From contig DAOL01000007.1 in NCBI GenBank assembly GCA_002501845.1, positions 19,090 through 30,753 on the forward strand: a DNA stretch of 11,664 nt. The letters are read 5' to 3'. The notes under the pieces are model-generated. The model had not been told where the DNA came from and searched no databases. It saw only the letters and a list, made by a program, of their open reading frames with translations. The position numbers were made by a program, and so were the translations under genes. How positions within the stretch are numbered: the stretch's first letter is position 1; every line of letters starts with the position of its first letter. The stretch is from Nitrososphaera sp. UBA217 (GTDB lineage: Archaea > Thermoproteota > Nitrososphaeria > Nitrososphaerales > Nitrososphaeraceae). This document shows, piece after piece, positions 10,973 to 11,664 of this stretch.

Positions 10973-11664
10973 TTGTGTTCCCTCTTTATCATTTCAAAAA
11001 CTCTCTCCTTGTTTTCATTTGCTTGCTCTATTGGGAGCACTATTCTGAATGTTGCTCCATTCTCGCTGTTATACACGTCAATAGTCCCACCATGCGATGA
11101 GACAATTGCTTTGCTTATGTAAAGACCGAGACCCGATCCTTCCTTGTTCAGGTTGCCAATGTTCCTTGTTACAAACTTGCCAAATAGATCTGGTAAGAGA
11201 TCTTCGGGAATTCCGCCACCTGTATCGCTGATCGATATTTCAACCATATTTGCATCCTTGTTTACATGGGTTTGAGCCTTGATAGCTCCTTTCTTTGTGA
11301 ATTTGGTGGCATTTCCTATGATGTTGGTAAACACCTGTCCAATACGGTCCCTGTCAGCCCATATCTCTAGGTCTTTGTGGTGTTCGTCAATATCTGCGAT
11401 CACAGATACATCCTTAGGGTTCACCATTCCCCCTGCTGCGACCATTGCATTCAACAGAATTTCGTGAATCTTTGTTTTTTGCATGGCGTATGTTAAGGTT
11501 CCACTTTCAATTCTGCTGACATCAAGAATATCGCCAGCCAGTTGCTTTAATTTGAGTGCCTGTTTATAGATGACATCTAGTGCCGCTTCAGGTTTTACCT
11601 TTCCACTTTTTGCCATCGAGGCATATCCAAGTATTGGATGTATAGGTCCCCTTAGCTCATGGGA
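10969..11664 (-). CDS. Histidine kinase, C-terminal part (runs off the window)
   Basis: Open frame from the window edge, 231 residues visible. It starts within the H box, SHELRGPIHPILGYA, with the phospho-acceptor His at visible residue 2. The dimerisation helix continues through LKLKQLAGDILDVSRIESG. The ATP-binding domain has the N box (FTNIIGNATKFT, Asn at about 118), G1 (DTGGGIP, 147-153), the F region (LFGKFVT) and G2 (GSGLGLYI, 176-183). All catalytic motifs are intact. A short charged tail (QANENKERVFEMIKREHK) follows. The sensor part lies outside the window. Known role: autophosphorylation on His and transfer to a response regulator. The TrmB-type gene follows on the same strand; no response regulator is visible here. 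Confidence 0.9.
   Translation of the reverse strand, partial: SHELRGPIHPILGYASMAKSGKVKPEAALDVIYKQALKLKQLAGDILDVSRIESGTLTYAMQKTKIHEILLNAMVAAGGMVNPKDVSVIADIDEHHKDLEIWADRDRIGQVFTNIIGNATKFTKKGAIKAQTHVNKDANMVEISISDTGGGIPEDLLPDLFGKFVTRNIGNLNKEGSGLGLYISKAIVSSHGGTIDVYNSENGATFRIVLPIEQANENKERVFEMIKREHK

Overview
The window looks like chromosomal DNA of an ammonia-oxidising thaumarchaeon of the Nitrososphaera type. Four things point there: an ESCRT-III-like CdvB division protein, a J-domain/ferredoxin (DnaJ-Fer) fusion of the kind known from Thaumarchaeota and plant plastids, cobalamin methyltransferases of the anaerobic type, and archaeal TATA-type promoters placed so that many mRNAs should be leaderless. 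The placement is by recognition only; no search was run.

Left part (1-4137): the 3' end of an unidentified + strand gene; then on the minus strand a short MscS-type channel protein; a 41-residue Cys/His-rich protein on the + strand facing a degenerate RelA/SpoT-like HD protein; a large secreted protein with a Spherulin-4 (glycosidase-like) domain, a PKD domain and three FDHW-type repeats; and a small protein with a Lys/Ala-rich half and an acidic half. Positions 4138-4505 hold no convincing gene, but carry two perfect palindromes around a TATA-like box and a T-rich tract.

Middle part (4506-8872): a small two-helix membrane protein diverges from the + strand run dnaJ-fer, cbiL, cbiF. The two cbi genes overlap and encode successive-type SAM methyltransferases of corrin ring synthesis. 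Convergent to them is a two-gene unit of a cdvB paralogue and a 66-residue membrane protein, six bases apart. Upstream of it are two divergent unidentified genes sharing a 35-bp promoter region.

Right part (8851-11664): a VOC (glyoxalase-fold) protein without the usual metal ligands, a lone NitrOD5-like domain, a small helical protein, a TrmB-type regulator, and the C-terminal half of a histidine kinase running off the window edge. The last two may be co-transcribed. No rRNA, tRNA, CRISPR array or insertion sequence was seen. For many minus strand genes the ATG or GTG I chose lies 24-29 nt from the centre of a TATA-like box; I used this to choose starts, so it is partly built into the annotation.
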